Shown: positions 45,301 to 58,498, numbered from the stretch's first letter. The stretch: 64,000 bases of DNA from Alligator mississippiensis (GCF_030867095.1 NC_081824.1:141203433-141267432); one strand, 5' to 3'. Numbers and translations are program-made. The notes: generated by a model not told the origin, from the letters alone.

Positions 45301-48300
45301 TTCTTGACTATCACATGCTCCCAAATTAGACATGTACCTTGTTCTTGGGAAGGCAGGATGAAAGGAAAAATAAAGATTTTTCCAGAATTATAGCTACATA
45401 AAACGGACAGAACCTAATTTTCAGTTTACTCAACCTCCATGTTCTTGCTCAGACAAAAACTATAGTTTTAACCCTGAACTGTAAGTAGCTCTTGGCAGCT
45501 CAGACAAAACCTGAACCTGTAGTGGTGCTAAAGACTCAACTCCATGGGAAGATCTAGGATTTGGAAAAGAGCTAAAAATGGTGAATTGAAGCAAAGAGAT
45601 ATTACAGCCATAATCCTCTAATACCTAGCTACTGTAATGGTCCCTTGAGACTGCTACCAGCTGATCCAACGTAGGGCAGCTCTTGAGGATCATTCCAGAC
45701 CCTCCCTGTTGGTCTATGGACTAGGTGGCAGAAGTGGCTTATAACCTTTCTTTGCTATATTTTGTTAGAAGCCTGATTATCACATTATTATTTATATGTG
45801 TAGTAGTGAGAGGCTTCCCTGTTTTATACAAAGTATGGAAGATATGAATCAAGCCTTTCATATTCACAGTAATCTATTTACTCTGTCTTTTAAAAATTAA
45901 TGAGATTTAAATTTTGCATCCAAACACAGAGGGGCTTTTGTTTTTCTTATGCTTTTGCATAGCCTTTCTTCTTTAACCGAAAAATTTGCTTTAGGAATTT
46001 AGATCGATTTCGCAGATAAGAAACACTTCTGTTGTGAACAGCAGCGAGAAGCCCCTTCTATCACGTCTGCATGTTCTTCAAACTGGACCCCGTACTGAAA
46101 TTTACCAGCTTACATCAGAGCAGCAAAATCCCCACCTGGATTTGTTCTTTCCGAAAAGCAAGTCCCTATATTTTTGCTTTCAAAGATTTAGGCTCGATTA
46201 CACAAGTCTATTTGACTAAACTAGGCTCTTAATGAAAAACTGAAAATGAAGCTCCAAGACCTTCATAAGTGGCCACTGGGGACTCACTTCTCAGAAAGGG
46301 TGAATCTGAGATAACACCATGGCTCCTGTGGGAGATGTAGCTTGACTGCACTTTTAAAGTGATGGTGCTGTACACTACGTGGAATGAATACTGGAAAGAA
46401 AAGGGAGCTATAGTTGGCCTATATACATACCAGAGGGTTTGAATAACATTTAAGACAATGACCGGGGTGATGCCATAATGGTTTCGTCTTGTCAATAAAA
46501 GCCTGAGATGCCATGGAGGTAATGCCTTATAATTGTTTCAATAGTATTTTAGGCACCTGAAGGTATTCGGAAATGTTACTGGTCCCCCAAAGTATGTGAT
46601 TTAAATAAAGAAAATATACCTCCTATCACCCTGTAAAAATGCTATAAACACAAGATTTATTTTACAGTAGTGCTTGGGGCTCCTGATTAGAGATTCTGGT
46701 CCAATTTTGCACAATACTATATATGTAGGTACACTAAAACAATGTAAGGTCATTTAGTGATTTCAACTATGTGGGCAGAAGGACCTTGCTGAGTATAGGC
46801 TGATTGGACTTGTATGTGGGTGGAGATGCACAGAAACAGAGGAAGAAGCCTCCCAAAAAGCCTGAAGAGAGAATTTTTGGGTTGTGTGCTGGATGCAAGA
46901 TTTGGAAGTAAAGAAACTGCTGAAACTGTCTCATTTGATTCTTCTGTATGTTAAGGGAACAGGAATGAAACCTGATGCCATCATCAGCTACTCTTTCTGA
47001 CCACAAGAACATGCAAGATCCCAAAGTTTTGGTTAGCTGTTCATGTCAAAAGGAACGGCAAGACAGATAAACAGGATATGTAGTCTACCCATGGCAGGTG
47101 TCTGAAGTACAGAATTGGTTAGTTACACAGGCTGAAATGTATAGAATGCAGTAGACTGATGTCCAGTTTTAACAATTCAGGGGAATACTATAAAAAAGCA
47201 GCGATATGAGTCTCTCTTTAATTTTGTGGTAAGTTTTTAATGCTTTTGTTGAATTCCAAAGGAGGTTTTCATAAGGGCAATTAGTATGTGTTTTAGTACC
47301 AACTAAAAGGTCCAATCACAACTGAGGTGTACTGGTGAGCTACAGTGGACTGGGAAACTCATGTAGAGTGTTCTATCCATACCATGCCGGGGTTTCAGCC
47401 TGTGTATAGTACTTCATTTCATGACAACATTAAAAATTATCACAGTTGCCCACCCCGAAACAATAACAACATAAAAAGTTCTCTGCAAAATGCTGGGCTT
47501 TTATTTTTCAACCTTGGTTTATATTTTATAAATCATAAACTGCAGCTTTCGGTTGTCTCCAGATTCATATGCAATTGCTGTCATATTTTGCTGGTTTTCT
47601 TTAAGAATTGTGCTGATGGTGTTCTGACAACTGAGGGCTGCCATGATGGTGGCATTACTGCAGGGCGTTTGTGCGGTGTCTGCTGTGACAGGGCCTGACA
47701 TTCAAAGCTTGGCTTCATCCAGTTGCTTAGGGGGTAGCGTGTGAATGCCTGCTTGGAAAGCTGCAGCCTTGATACCAAATCTTTTAAGGAAGCCTGCATC
47801 TCAGAGGTGAGAGCTCCCTTCCCTGTGCTCATTAGGTGACAGGCTCTGTTTCTCTGGCTTCACTTGAACTATGCTACGGGCAAGTGCTGCCTGCACCTTT
47901 CATGGTTTTACCTGATGCACTGGCAATCTTCCTCTTTGCATTTGAGACTCAGATTAGGATATCAGATTCAAATGGAGCCTAGAAGGTGCAGCAGGCACGC
48001 TGACTGCAGTCTAAATCAACTCTGATTAGAGATGAGACATTTTTCTCTTTTTTTATTGAGGCATTGTCTGTCTGAACATTAGCATCTTATCTGCTTATTT
48101 TGTGTCAGTCACAATGGAGTAGTTTTTGAAACTGGGGGCGGGGGGAATGACTGGTATTGTTAAAAATCCCTCGTATTTTTAGATTTCTGAATGTTTATTT
48201 TTTGGCTCTTTTTTTGACTTGATGCAATTGATTCTAGCTCCTTGTTTCTGATTTCTAGCATCTGTTGGGGAGCAGACAGAGAGGGAGATGGAATGTCAGC

Positions 48301-48760
48301 TCTTTGCTCAGTTGGTAAGGAATTTGTTCTTTACTGCAATGAAGAGGATGACAGCTACTGAAATAGCGGAGAGAGGGAGAGTACAGGAAAACCCAAATGG
48401 CTGTCATACCAAGATGCGGTTATTGCCAGGACCTAATGCACTACAGTAATCTAAAGCTTTAGAAGGGGAACGCAAAAAATCACATAAATCCCCCTCCCTC
48501 CCCTCCTCCCCACATAATATCCTATATTTATACCCCCGCCCCTACACACACACAAACAGCATCCAATTTCAATCTCCTTGAGTCTCCTGCTTTCTTGAGC
48601 TAGCTTGCTAGCATACTTCCTTCTTCACTCTTCTCACTGGTATCCATCTTTTGTCATAGGGGACTAGGAGTTTGCTGTAAGTTTTCCTCTCTTTGAATTC
48701 CTACTGATCAACTTAAGAGCCTTGTTACACAGTAATTTCGGTTTGCTCCTGGAGTTCTTA
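45301..48760. other. Unassigned DNA
   Basis: No gene, RNA or bounded repeat recognised. Open frames up to 117 codons occur (47345-47698 plus) without a recognised domain. Confidence 0.4.
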
Positions 48761-48893
48761 ACACTTGGATTGTCTACACATTAACACTTGAAACTGGTTT
48801 TGCACTCATTAGGTGGCTCAAAGTTGCACTGCTCCAGGGCAAGATTATCTCTGATCTGTGCCACCCAGTTTCTGTTTAACTAAGGTATAGCCA

Positions 48894-49234
48894 CTCTAAG
48901 CCATTGTTTCTTAACCCATGGGTTGTGACCCAAAAGTGGGTTGCAAGAATATATGAAAGTGTTGTAGACAAACTTTAAAAATTAATCCACACTTTAAAAA
49001 ATGGTTTCTCCTTTAAATGAGGAAACATGGGATACCATGGCTTTTCCCTTGCAGGCTGGCAGAGTTCCAGCCTGCATGGGGCTGCTTGGGGTCCCCCATT
49101 CCCCCCCCCCTCGACCCTTTGCCCCACACACCCATCCTCTACTCCACACACTGGGGGCCAGCGGGTCAGGATTGGCCATCAGTGTTTACAAATGGGTCCT
49201 GATACAAAAAAGGTTGAAAACAACTGCTCTAGGC
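48894..49234. mobile_element. hAT-type MITE with 8-bp TSD (7 of 8)
   Basis: The flanks CTCTAAGC (48894-48901) and CTCTAGGC (49227-49234) differ at one base. The ends are CATTGTTTCTTAACC and, reverse-complemented, CAGTTGTTTTCAACC. The target core resembles that of the element at 7166. It appears to sit inside another element: GTCTACACATTAACACTTG at about 48772 and the reverse of TTAGTGTAAACACCC at about 49241 look like inverted ends, which I regard as tentative. Confidence 0.75.
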
Positions 49235-49678
49235 TACACTTTAGTGTAAACACCCTGTAGCAAGTTGGGATTACTCAGCTCGGATCTTTATTTTCCTGGG
49301 CACTCTTGCCTCACAGATGTAAATCACCAAATCAGTGAACAAAAATAGGGTGTGAACAGAAGTTGCTTTTTTTGCCATTTAAAATGCTTTATTGCCCTGA
49401 CTTAACAGAAGTGCATGGCTTTACAGCACTTTACAAATGGGTACATTGTTAAATGAGGTATTAAATTTGAAGAGCTTTATTTTACAGCACTTTAAATAAC
49501 TTCCGTACACTGCTCAAGTTTCTGACCAATGGAGAAGTCCCAGGAGGCTACAGAGCATCCCTTGCCTCCTAGCCTGGAAAATGCAGGAAGGCTCAGAGCA
49601 GCTCCCTTGGCTGTGAGCAGGCTTTGGCTCCAATAAAAAAAGAAAACAAATGATCCCTTGCCATAACATGATGGAAAA

Positions 49679-49762
49679 GTTGAAATGGTTTAGTCCTCAG
49701 GGGTTTATTCTGTGCCTCACCATTTCAATTTAGGGGCATAGAATAAAACCCTGAGGACTAAA
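49679..49762. repeat. Overlapping hairpins
   Basis: The arms 49689-49716 and 49735-49762 (28 nt each, starting TTTAGTCCTCAGG) are reverse complements except at two positions. A second pair, TTGAAATGGT and ACCATTTCAA, overlaps the first, so the two folds exclude each other. No TSD was identified. Confidence 0.75.
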
Positions 49763-52700
49763 CTCCCATCACGTGTACAAGCACAAAAATAAGAACATAT
49801 TATTGAATAGTTGTCTATCATTTTGCATTCAACTTTTGAACTTCTGTACATTTCTGAGGCAAATCCTGAAATCTTTCTTTTCCCTTGGATTGCCTTGATC
49901 ATCTTTATTTGGATGTCTCCTAAGAATTTAAATACTGAAACAGTTCTCTCTCTTCTTCCTCCAGCTGTAGGAGAAGTTGTTTAGTTAATTTATAGTTGGT
50001 TTGGTGTGAGGTGTGTTTTGTGCTAAGAACTTACTGTGGAAAAGTCAAGTCAAAGGGATGAGCTCTGCCTTCAGATTTCGCAGAGATGCATGAATTTATT
50101 TTGTTGAAACAGGTTTCTGTTTAACAATGCCATTTCAATTAAATTAACTTTTTTTTACATAACCATAGATTTTGGTGTAATCTCCATTTGATTTTAATAA
50201 GAAAAAAATTGGGGGAAAAGCTTGAAAATGTCCAAAGGAGTCATTTGGCATTTTTTTTTTTGGACAGGACTCAGGTAGTATTAGGTCTTATCCTATGGAG
50301 AACTTTGCTGGTCAAGACAGAGGCCTTATCTGAACTCTGCATTCAATGGAGAGCTATTGCAAAGAGCACTGGTCTGAGCTGATGTGCTACTGTTACTGCT
50401 ACAACAATAAAAATGATATAATAATTATACTAATTAAGCAGACGGGTTGCTGCATTTTTTAGCCTCTGGTGCAACAATTACTTCGAGGAAAAAAACCCTG
50501 TTATTCTATGTAATGGGAGATGTTATCAGTTAGACATTGTGTGAAAACAGGGCCAGGATTTCAGGATTTAATTCTGAGACTGAGATTCATTCCAGTCTGG
50601 GAGACCTGTACGGGTCGCTGCCCCATCTAAACTATACTAGAAGTCAAAGGCCCTCAATTTTTTATATTGGATTAACTTTTTGCCAGTGTGACCACAATTG
50701 TAGCATAAAACTGAAGTAAACAGAGTGATGAATTAGACCCTTAATATTGGAATCAGTTCTTAATTGACACACATGGCCTTGTATGGGGTGAATTTAGACC
50801 TTATCCACAAAGGAACATCTCTTAGGCTTCTGCAAGACGTTAATATGATGGTACAATTCAGATCTGAGGAATTTTATGTCCCATTCCCAAAACTGCTGGT
50901 CCTGCCATGCCAGTTGCATAACTGTTGGGGCCAAACTGGGGCCAACGCTGTCCCCAGCCCAATCCGAGGGTTGTTCTAGGCCTGATGAAGATGATCAGGT
51001 GATCGTCAGCATTAACCTGGTGATTTTCCATGCCCAGCTTGAGACCTGTGGCAACTTTGGTTCCCAGTTGAAGACCTGGGGCTGTCAATCAGTTCTTTTC
51101 CCCCAAGTATTTAATTCCGCATTCATAAATTACGTGCCACTTCCTTTGGAAGCTTGATTTTCCTTTTTCCTACCTCTCGGTTGCCCCTTCCTCCTTTACC
51201 TTCAGTGATACCATTCAAAACAGTGATTAACAGTAGAGTAAAAAGACAAATAAATTACCTCCAATGTAGTTTTATTGTAGTGAAAACAATCAGAAGTGGT
51301 AAGCATGGGTCAGGCACTAGTCCACACTGAGGGGGTCTCTCATATGGCTGCTCTGGCACTGCAGCTATGCAGTGAGCTCTGCACAGGTATAATGGGGCCC
51401 CTAACCCATTGCTAAAGAGGGAAGGGATCTAGGGCTGATCAGTCCTCTTTCTCTCTCCTCCCTCTCCCCCACCCCTTTTCCTTGAACCAAGTTAACAGGT
51501 GGATAAACATTAAACAAAATGGCTGCCCAGATGAAGTGCAAGTGGTGCCTGGAGAGGAAGTGGATGGTCAGCTGACCCATGAAGGGCTTTATAAACTCAA
51601 GCCACGGAGGGGCTGCCTGGCTATTGGAGCCACAGGGGATGGAGCTTCTGATAGAAGAGCCCAGGGGAAGAACATGGGGACTGAAAAAAGGACTCAAAGC
51701 AGCAATTAGGGTAGAGGAAACCTTGAAGTCTAGGCTGAAAGCAAGATAAGAACCCCAAACCTTTTTGGTTTTTGTTTTGCAATCATCACTGCAGGGTATG
51801 ACTGACCCCAGATGGAGCCTAGTTTTGTTTTGTTTTTTTAGTTGAAGTAGATGCTCATGCTTTTGGTTCCTTTTCTCTCTTTGTTTCCAGTGGACCAGTT
51901 GCATCTGTAGGGGAGATGGAGGCAACTGATAGGGGTGCCCAGGAATGCCCCAAAATCTAGGTGCAGTTTGTTCATAAAATGAAAGACAGAGACTAGGGGC
52001 ATAAATCCAGACCCTGAGAGGGGCAAAGCTTGCCAAAGATGAAGAGGGAGAAGACTCAAACCTTTGGAAGACAAGACCCATGGCTGCAGAGGCCTACATG
52101 GCGGTTGAAGGGTGACCAAGGGACCAGAGGTTGCAAGGACACAACTAAAGCTGAGTTAAGTGCTTGTCCTGTGTATTGGGCACTGTTGTTACTGGATTTA
52201 TGACCCAGATACATTGTTTTTTGGGGGGGGGGGGGGGACCCAAAACCCTCAGACTGACCATGAGGTTTCTATTTGATGATAGGCAAATTTATTGATACAC
52301 AGTGATAACAGAAAATAATAATGCAAGCAATTCTATATATCTGAATCCTAGGACTGTTTCATTCATCAAAGTCAAGGAATGTCTGGCCAGGATATAAGCT
52401 TCATTCTGAGGTTCTCTTGAATGTCAGATGTCAGCAGCCTGGGGGTTAGAGGCCAAACCCCGCCCTTGCCTTCTCCCCCTCCCCAGTTGGGTGGATGAGA
52501 TGAGTTAGGGGTATGCCCTCTGTCCATGGTGCCTTGGGTTCCCCTTTTGGGGACCCCTCTTAGGTGGGCCCTTCTTGGGGACCCTTTTCAGGGATGGGGG
52601 ACACTTTGTTGCTCTGAAGTCCCTTCTTTTGTACTCTTTTTCCCTCCTGATGACTCTTCATCCATGGTCATTGCTGATTGGTCTTTCTGTGGTTGTCATA

Positions 52701-53035
52701 CTGTTCAAGTTCTGTCCGGCCAGCATATTCCTTTGTTTTGCAAGCCCATCACATGTGCACAACTTAATTTGGGCTTTCTGGGCCTTCCCCTAATTTGGTC
52801 TATTTCTCCAAAACCAGAACTCACAGGCCTTCAACTCCTGGGCCTTGTGAGCTTGTGCCGCCTTATCTCATGTTATGGAACAGTGTGGTATATACCCACA
52901 GTTTCCCAGGATATGTGTATATCTGTTGGTCTTGTGGTGTTAGATACCCTGTCTGCCTTAAAGGCTGCGAGGACTATGTGACCAGGCCTTTAGAAATCAA
53001 TTAACTCTTGCTGCCATTCTGGACTATTGTTCTAA

Positions 53036-53040
<5 letters not shown>
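49763..53040. other. Unassigned DNA with a poly-G run
   Basis: No exon or RNA recognised. It contains a run of 15 G at 52223-52237. The minus frame 51401-52081 (226 codons) lacks any recognised domain and is serine- and proline-rich, so I do not call it. Confidence 0.35.

Positions 53041-53118
<78 letters not shown>
53041..53118. repeat. (AT)39 microsatellite
   Basis: There are 78 uninterrupted bases of alternating A and T. It lies 130 bp from the LTR at 53248. Confidence 0.97.
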
Positions 53119-53121
<3 letters not shown>

Positions 53122-53247
53122 CTATAAGCCAATTCCCAAAAACAAGCTTCTAAATACCATTTCCTAGTCATCAAACCCCAATCAGAAAGGCTCACTCAGA
53201 GTAAAAGTAGAATGAGGCTTGAGGTGGCCAGGATAAGGGTCTACTAC

Positions 53248-54383
53248 TATGACGGGGGGTGGGGGGCCTCCTGGGGCCGAACTATGTGGCCCGCCCGCCT
53301 GCCTGTCACCGTGACAGCAGGCCTACTCACGGCCGAGCTCTTTGTGGCCTGCCCACCTGTCTCTGGGCAACCGCCTGCTTATCTCGCCCACCACGCCTTT
53401 GATGATAATTGATTCATATACTGATGTCAATTAAGTGGGAGGCTGCCCATTGTAATGCCCCGATGCCAAGGGGCGCTCTGCGGCTCCGACCTCCCCTAAT
53501 ACCACAGCCCAAGCCTCGCAGATGGCATCATGGTGTTACTCTAATCACCAGCCCCATACTGGGCCCCAGAATCGTCCTAACAGGACCCCTCTATGATCCT
53601 TCCGATCAGGCAGCCACTCCACCGTCATCTGGGCTACTTAGCCCCCCCCGAAGCTATCTTCTCTTCTCGGGTGTGGTTCCCCCGGAACCTGCGGCTACCT
53701 GGCCCTGGCCCACCTCCAGGCCAGTCGGGACCCCAGGCCCCTGGCTCTTGGGCATCCCTCACGGTGGGCCCCCGGCCCTTTTGACCCTCACTGGTCCTGG
53801 CCCCAGCATGGGCCAGTCAAGGGTACTATCCCCTTCGGGCTGGGTCTCTCTAGCTGCTCACTCTGTCACTGGGCCTCATCGTGCCATTACTCCCCGTCCT
53901 CTCGGGGGCAACTGCAGCACCACGCCCACATCACTCCCACTCTCAGGGTCCCTCTCTGGGCCCCTCAGAACACTGGCCCTCTGGGCCCCCCAACAAACAT
54001 TAGGGTAACCCACCCAGTGGTAGTGGGAGCTAGGGGTTAAGGTGCCCCAACCCACCTTTCACCGGGGTGATAACTGGCCTGGCATTTCCTGGGGGCTCCT
54101 GTACCACTGAGAGCCCCACCAGACCACCCACTCCTGGCAGGGTGAAGTTTCAGGTCATGCCCAGGACCAGGAGCCTCCTAACCATCCCCATGCAGCTCCC
54201 CCTTACCTCCGGGTCATTCACAGCAGCCCTACAGTCAAGCAATGTTGCTGCCTGGCCTCCTGCAGCCAAACTGCCTTGTTTATATAAGCAGCCTAAACCT
54301 CAAAATGGCTGCCCTAATCAGGCACCTGGAGGCTGCCAGCTCCAGGCCCTTAAAGTGGCAGAGACACCCTGTGCTCTGCCACA
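53248..54383 (-). mobile_element. Solo LTR, 5-bp TSD ACTAC
   Basis: ACTAC occurs at 53243-53247 and 54384-54388. The plus-strand ends are TATGACGGGG (first G of TG apparently mutated to A) and CTCTGCCACA. On the minus strand a TATA box CTTATATAAAC lies about 100 bp from the 5' end. The segment CTGCCACTTTAAGGGCC and the tail around GGCGTGGTGGGCGAG match the other family members. It contains no internal genes. Confidence 0.85.
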
Positions 54384-54388
54384 ACTAC

Positions 54389-55597
54389 CCAAAGCCCTCT
54401 CTATCTTCAAGGCAACTTCCTTGTCCATTCATTACATCAAGGCACAGCAGGAAAGATCACAAGGTTGTGGGGGACCCTAGAGGAGAGGCCCAGAAAGGTG
54501 AGTGCATCATTTTGGCACTCATAGGTGCCATACACACCCATAGGCACATTACAACAGGTTTCCAAGAAACTGGACTTCCACAGCTTAAAGTTCTGCTGCC
54601 ATTGTTGGCTATTCCAGGTTTGCTTGTCCAGGCCCAGAGGCAGTGTTGCTTTAAGTAAAGCTGGTCCAGGAAAATGTCACTCACAACTAACTGCCCATTT
54701 TCCTTTGGCAATATCTGGCACAGCATCACAAGGCCTGTGATAGTGGCAATCTGCCACCTGCCCATGTGTTTGCCAGTGGAATAGAACACCTGTTTGTAGC
54801 ACTGATAGTCAGGACTGCATTGCTCAGGACTGTCTGACAGCAGTTTGAAAATGACTTTAGTTGGCAGAAAGCAGATGAAGTATGGGAAGGAATCACAGCA
54901 GTATGACCCCAAGCTGCAGAACTCCATTAGGTTCTGGTAGATATCTTGGACCCCACCACAATGAGCAATCCATGGTGCATTGAGCTGAGTTGGGAATACC
55001 TACCCAGAATAATGTGTGCTTATTTTAAAAAACCACAGGGATGCATAGATATTACAGTTCACATGTAGCAGCTTAAACTGTTTCAGACAAAGCAGCATGA
55101 ACACATGCTTTCAGGTTAGTTATAGCTGAATACTTTTGGTGAGAAAAACTGTCAAAAGACCTTTCCCTATGTAGACACAGATTCATATGGTAAGAGCTTT
55201 GGGGCAGGGACTGTTTCTTCTTCTGTATGTGTATACAATGGTTAGTGGAACAGCCTTGATTCCTGACTGAGTCTTTTGGGAGCCACTGCAGTATAAATAA
55301 GACTGCTACTACTCCTATGAATGATTTTGGGACTGCTTTCAGAGTTTGTTTGCCTGACCAAACATGCTCAGGATTGTATCATGAAAGTAGCATGGGAGCA
55401 AAGGTCCTTCTGAGCTGTTGCTAAGAGAAGCAGAAATATGGGCCAGGTACTGGCTAATACACATGGCAAGAATCCTGAAAGGGCCTGGGGCAGCCTAGTG
55501 TTGAATGAGTTTGAGATGCAAGGATTGTGTAATGTATTAGAATTGGGGAGAGGGCCTTTGATCAGCTTGGGAACTCTCTAATGAACATATCTGGTCA
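54389..55597. other. Mostly unassigned DNA; possible SINE tail
   Basis: AGCTTTGGGGCAGGGACTG at about 55195, then GGAGCCACTGCAGTATAAAT at about 55280, resembles the 3' part of a widespread amniote SINE or LINE-tail repeat. Nothing else recognised. Confidence 0.35.
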
Positions 55598-56352
55598 TTA
55601 GGCGTGTGTGAAACAGCTAGTATTTGCTTTGGATTCAGATATGGCCGATTTGGGGGACAGTGATTCGATTAGGTGATTTGAATCACTGTCCCAAATCTGA
55701 TTCAGAGAATTGGCTGCCACTGAATCAGCTGAATCTCTGAATCAAACAGGCCCCATCCCCCACCTACTTTTCCAGCCCCATCAATGGCTGTCCCGCCTGG
55801 TCTCAGCATCCGGGCACCTAAAAAAACAAAACAAAAACAAAAGCTTCACACTCACTGGCTCCTGCTTGGTGTGTGTTGAGGGAGTGATTTCCACTGCCCC
55901 ACACTGCATGGGGGGGGGGGGGGGCTTTGCCACAAGTCTCCAGGGGCCCTGACAGCTGCTTTTTTTTTTTTCTAAAGGACCAGGATGGTGTGTCTGGGCT
56001 GGACAGCCATTGACAGGGATGGGAAAGCAGGCGAGAATTGGGGGGGTGATCAGGGGGGCAGGGGGATGGGGCCCAACAGGGGTCCCACCATGGTCCCCTT
56101 CCCTCCGCCTCTAGCCCCCCCGCCCTCTACATATTATCATGGAGTTTGGGTCCAGCTCCCTGTGGTGGCAAGCAGGGACTACCTGAATCTCCGAATCTCC
56201 TCCGAATCTTTTCTGAATTGATTCAGAGGCTTTGGATTGATTCAGGCCTTTTTATTGATCTCCCAGTTCAATCTGGATTCAGAGATTTGGCTGCTGAATC
56301 AGGCTGAATCTCCTCTGAATTGAAACAGCAACTGAAGCTTCACACAACCTTA
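55598..56352. mobile_element. Harbinger-like DNA element, TSD TTA
   Basis: TTA occurs at 55598-55600 and 56350-56352. The element starts GGCGTGTGTGAA and, reverse-complemented, its right end is GGTTGTGTGAA. The 3-bp TTA duplication and GG-starting ends fit PIF/Harbinger. The interior repeats GATTCAG/CTGAATC motifs. A sub-palindrome (about 55648-55697) pairs GACAGTGATTC with GAATCACTGTC. A run of 15 G lies at 55910-55924. No transposase. Confidence 0.65.
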
Positions 56353-57059
56353 TTGGTCATTTCTATATGGTGGTAAAATTTTCAAGCATGCTGTGCTGCT
56401 TTGGACAGGTTGCTTCCTAGACTAGAAGCAGGGTAGATGAGCCTTAGTGCTTTGACCAAACTTGTTAGTTTGGGGGCATGTTAATAGGCATTATCACTCA
56501 ACAGCCACCAGCATAGCCACATTTGCATGGCACTTCACCTTTCAGTTTAGGAGGCAGATGATATCGAACAGCATAGAGTGCTTGAGGGTACCATAGTTGG
56601 GCATGGGGATTTCATAGATTTCATAGACGTTCGGGTTGGAAGGGAACCCGGAGGATCGAGTCCAGCCCCTGCCCTAGGGGCAGGAAGTCAGCAGGGATCG
56701 TAGGATCCCAGCAAGATAAGCATCCAAATGTGTCTTGAAGGCGTTCAAAGTGGGTGCTTGAATCGCCTCCAGAGGCAGTCTATTCCAAACCTTGGGGGCT
56801 CAGACAGTAAAGAAGTTCTTCCTTATGTCCAGCCTGAATCAGTTGCAGCTGAGTTTGTGACCGTTCGATCTTGGGGCACTCTGGTGAACAGATGTTCCCC
56901 CAGATCCTGATGAGCACCCCGATAAACTTATAGGTGGCCACCAGATCACCCCTGAGCCTGCGCTTTTCCAGGCTGAAGAGTCCCGTGGCTCTCAGCCTCT
57001 CATCATAAGGACTGTTTTCCTGACCTCTGATCATGCACATGGCTCTCCTCTGCACTCTC

Positions 57060-57869
57060 TCAAGCTTCTCCACATACTTTTTGAATTGTGGAGCCCAAAA
57101 CTGGATGCAGTACTCCAGCTGTAGCCTCACCAAGGCCGAGTACAACGGGGAGAATGATGTCCTGGGATTTGCTTGAGAAGCATCTATGGATGCAAGCCAG
57201 TGTTTTGCTTGCTTTGCTAGCCACAGCATCACACTGAAGGCTCATGTTCATCTTGTGGTCAATCATGACCCCCAAGTCCCTTTCATCTGTAGTGCTAACC
57301 AGAGTAGCACTGAAAAGCCTATAAGCATGCTGCAGGTTTCTCCTCCCAAGGTGGAGAACCTTGCATTTTTTGATGTTAAACACTGTCAGGTTCTCATCCG
57401 CCCATTTCATGAGCCTGTCAAGATCTGCCTGGATCACCCTCCTGTCCTCAGGTGTGGATGCTTTACCCCAGAGTTTGGTGTCTTCGGCAAACTTGGCCAG
57501 TCCACTTCTGACACCAATGACCACATCATTGATTAAGATGTTAAACAGTATAGGCCCTAGGACAGAGCCTTGGGGGACCCCACTGGTTACCACGCACCAA
57601 GACGATTGGCTTCCATCAACCACCACCCTCTGGGTCCTACTGTGGAGCCAATTCCCCAGCCAGTGAATTATGGTGAAGTTGAGGCCACAGTTAGCCAGTT
57701 TTGCCAAGAGGTGATCATGGGATATCAGATCGAAGGCTTTTTTGAAGTAAAGATGTATGACATCAATCTCTTTCCCCTTGTCCAAGACCTTCCCCAGGAT
57801 AGAGGTCAGGCTGATGGGCCTATAGTTTGTCATATCTACTTTCCTCCCTTTCTTGAAGATAGGCACCAC
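57060..57869 (-). pseudogene. CR1 reverse transcriptase remnant with altered catalytic motif
   Basis: The open frame starts IFKKGRKVDMTNYRPISLTS, passes IDVIHLYFKKAFDLIS and SGVPQGSVLGPILFNIL, and reaches KFAEDTKLWGK. FADD has become FAED, changing one of the two catalytic Asp residues. About 40 residues between SILGKV and DKGKEID are missing in frame. The C-terminal part continues in another frame at 56780-57232. Confidence 0.85.
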
Positions 57870-58498
57870 ATTGGCCTTCTTCCAATTTTCAGGTACTTCA
57901 CCAGAGTGTCAGGAGTTTTCAAAGATCCATGCCAGGGGCTGAGCTATGATGCTTGCCAGCTCCTTGAGTACCCTTGGGTGTAAACCGTCAGGGCAAGGTA
58001 TTCCTTCACGAGGTCAGCTTCGATGGAGGGCAAGGAATCTCCCTCACTTGGGCCTCTGTGACCCACAGTGGGCAGGGGCGTCCTATGGGACTAGTGAAAA
58101 ACTGATGCAAAGTACCCATTTAGCAAGTTGGCTTTTTCATGGGCATGGGTTGTCAGTTGTCCCATCTGGTTTAGCAGGGGTCCAGTGTTGCCCTTGCTTT
58201 TCCTCTGGCTCCCCACATATCTAAAAAAGGACTATTTATTGTCCTGGATATTTGTAGCTAGCTGGAGTTCCATCACAGCCTTGGCTTTCCTGGTTCGCTC
58301 CCTGCAGGTCCAGACCAGAGCAGAGTATTCCTCCTTGGTGGTGGTTCCAGTCCTCCATCTTCTGTAGGTCTTCCTTTTAAGACATAGGAGGTCTTCCAGT
58401 TCCCTGGAGAGCCAGGGGGGCTGCTGTGCCCTTTTGTTGCCTTTCCTCCGAGATGGGATGGACTTTGCTTGCGCATCCAGGATTACTCCCTTGAGGAG

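Noticed and set aside
51401..52081. 226-codon minus-strand open frame
   Set aside because: No recognised domain, low-complexity serine/proline stretches, no splice or promoter context. It is probably a chance frame.
53409..54658. Overlapping long plus-strand frames
   Set aside because: They are the antisense of the GC-rich LTR at 53248-54383, and the composition explains the openness.
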